DNA from: Hohaiivirga sp031547465
GTDB taxonomy: Bacteria; Pseudomonadota; Alphaproteobacteria; Rhizobiales; Beijerinckiaceae
NCBI GenBank assembly: GCA_031547465.1
Contig: JAVBRX010000149.1
Span: 1 to 21,955, forward strand
DNA: 21,955 nucleotides
Reading direction: 5' to 3'
Shown: positions 21,714 through 21,955 of the stretch, piece by piece
Position numbering within the stretch: position 1 is the stretch's first letter
Layout of the letters: each line of letters begins with the position of its first letter
Notes under the pieces: model-generated
The model's input: the letters and a program-made list of their open reading frames with translations, nothing else
Database searches by the model: none
What the model was told of the DNA's origin: nothing
Position numbers and translations under genes: made by a program

Positions 21714-21955
21714 ATGGTTTCCGCTCCGATGGACAAGGCATCCGGCACCGGCTCGTCCACTGCTTTGCGCATCCATAATACGCTGACACGCAGCAAGGAC
21801 GCGTTTTTGCCCATCGACCCGGCGAATGTGCGCCTCTATGCCTGTGGCCCAACGGTTTACGATTTTGCCCATATCGGCAATGCCCGACCGATCATCGTCT
21901 TTGACCTGCTGTTTCGTCTCCTGCGTCAGGTTTATGGCGAGAGCCACGTCACCTA
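21714..21955 (+). CDS. cysS: Cysteinyl-tRNA synthetase, N-terminal part (cut by window edge)
   Basis: Charges tRNA-Cys with cysteine. Only the first 80 codons are present; the frame is open to the window edge. After a short extension (MVSAPMDKASGTGSSTA) the CysRS start is clear: LRIHNTLTRSKDAFLPIDPANVRLYACGPTVYD, with the zinc-ligand Cys in YACGPTVYD. It continues with FAHIGNARPIIVFDLLFRLLR, where HIGN is the HIGH-type ATP-binding motif, and then YGESHVT. An AAGGA site lies 8 bases before the ATG at 21714. The catalytic remainder, with the KMSKS loop and anticodon-binding domain, lies outside. The gene follows gltX with the DUF2865 and creA genes between. Confidence 0.95.
   Translation, partial: MVSAPMDKASGTGSSTALRIHNTLTRSKDAFLPIDPANVRLYACGPTVYDFAHIGNARPIIVFDLLFRLLRQVYGESHVT

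Noticed and set aside
1..21955. CRISPR array, prophage or toxin-antitoxin module
   Set aside because: No regularly spaced repeats, no phage structural or integrase genes apart from the edge IS, and no recognisable toxin-antitoxin pair were found on either strand.

Overview
The window looks like a chromosomal segment of an alphaproteobacterium of the order Hyphomicrobiales (Rhizobiales). The evidence is a class II DAHP synthase, a DUF2865 protein, a caspase-fold protein with a mutated catalytic dyad, an etfBA operon, a glutamyl-tRNA synthetase gene upstream of cysS, and a roughly 104-bp palindromic element with TAGAGC/GCTCTA ends of the kind scattered through rhizobial and Brucella-type genomes. 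The genus cannot be named from sequence alone.

Layout. 1-181: the 5' part of an insertion-sequence transposase runs off the left edge, just downstream of dgkA. 193-6701, all on the minus strand: dgkA, aroG (class II), gor, a secreted protein with two DUF2059 domains, rpiA, and a secreted cysteine-repeat protein of unknown function. 6803-8547: gph (+), tRNA-Val(CAC) (-) and a secreted L,D-transpeptidase (+). 8599-11301: a DUF971 protein (-), moaA (+) and a 3-hydroxyisobutyrate-dehydrogenase-family oxidoreductase (+). 11423-13792 (-): a 68-residue two-helix membrane protein followed by a secreted 679-residue protein with a catalytically degenerate caspase fold and a long proline-rich tail. 14022-15698: nadE (+), convergent with etfBA (15774-17460, -). 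17914-21955: gltX (+), a DUF2865 secreted protein (-), creA (+), and the start of cysS (+), which is cut by the right edge.

Most recognisable genes are housekeeping: shikimate entry, glutathione redox, pentose phosphate, phosphoglycolate salvage, molybdopterin and NAD synthesis, electron transfer from dehydrogenases, and tRNA charging. Between them lie several single-gene envelope or secreted proteins (DUF2059 x2, the cysteine-repeat protein, L,D-transpeptidase, pseudo-caspase, DUF2865, CreA). I see no prophage, CRISPR array or toxin-antitoxin pair, and no clear multi-gene defence system. The strongest candidate for something under-described is the pseudo-caspase with its small membrane-protein neighbour. 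Four clear intrinsic terminators and several inverted repeats in intergenic or leader regions complete the picture.
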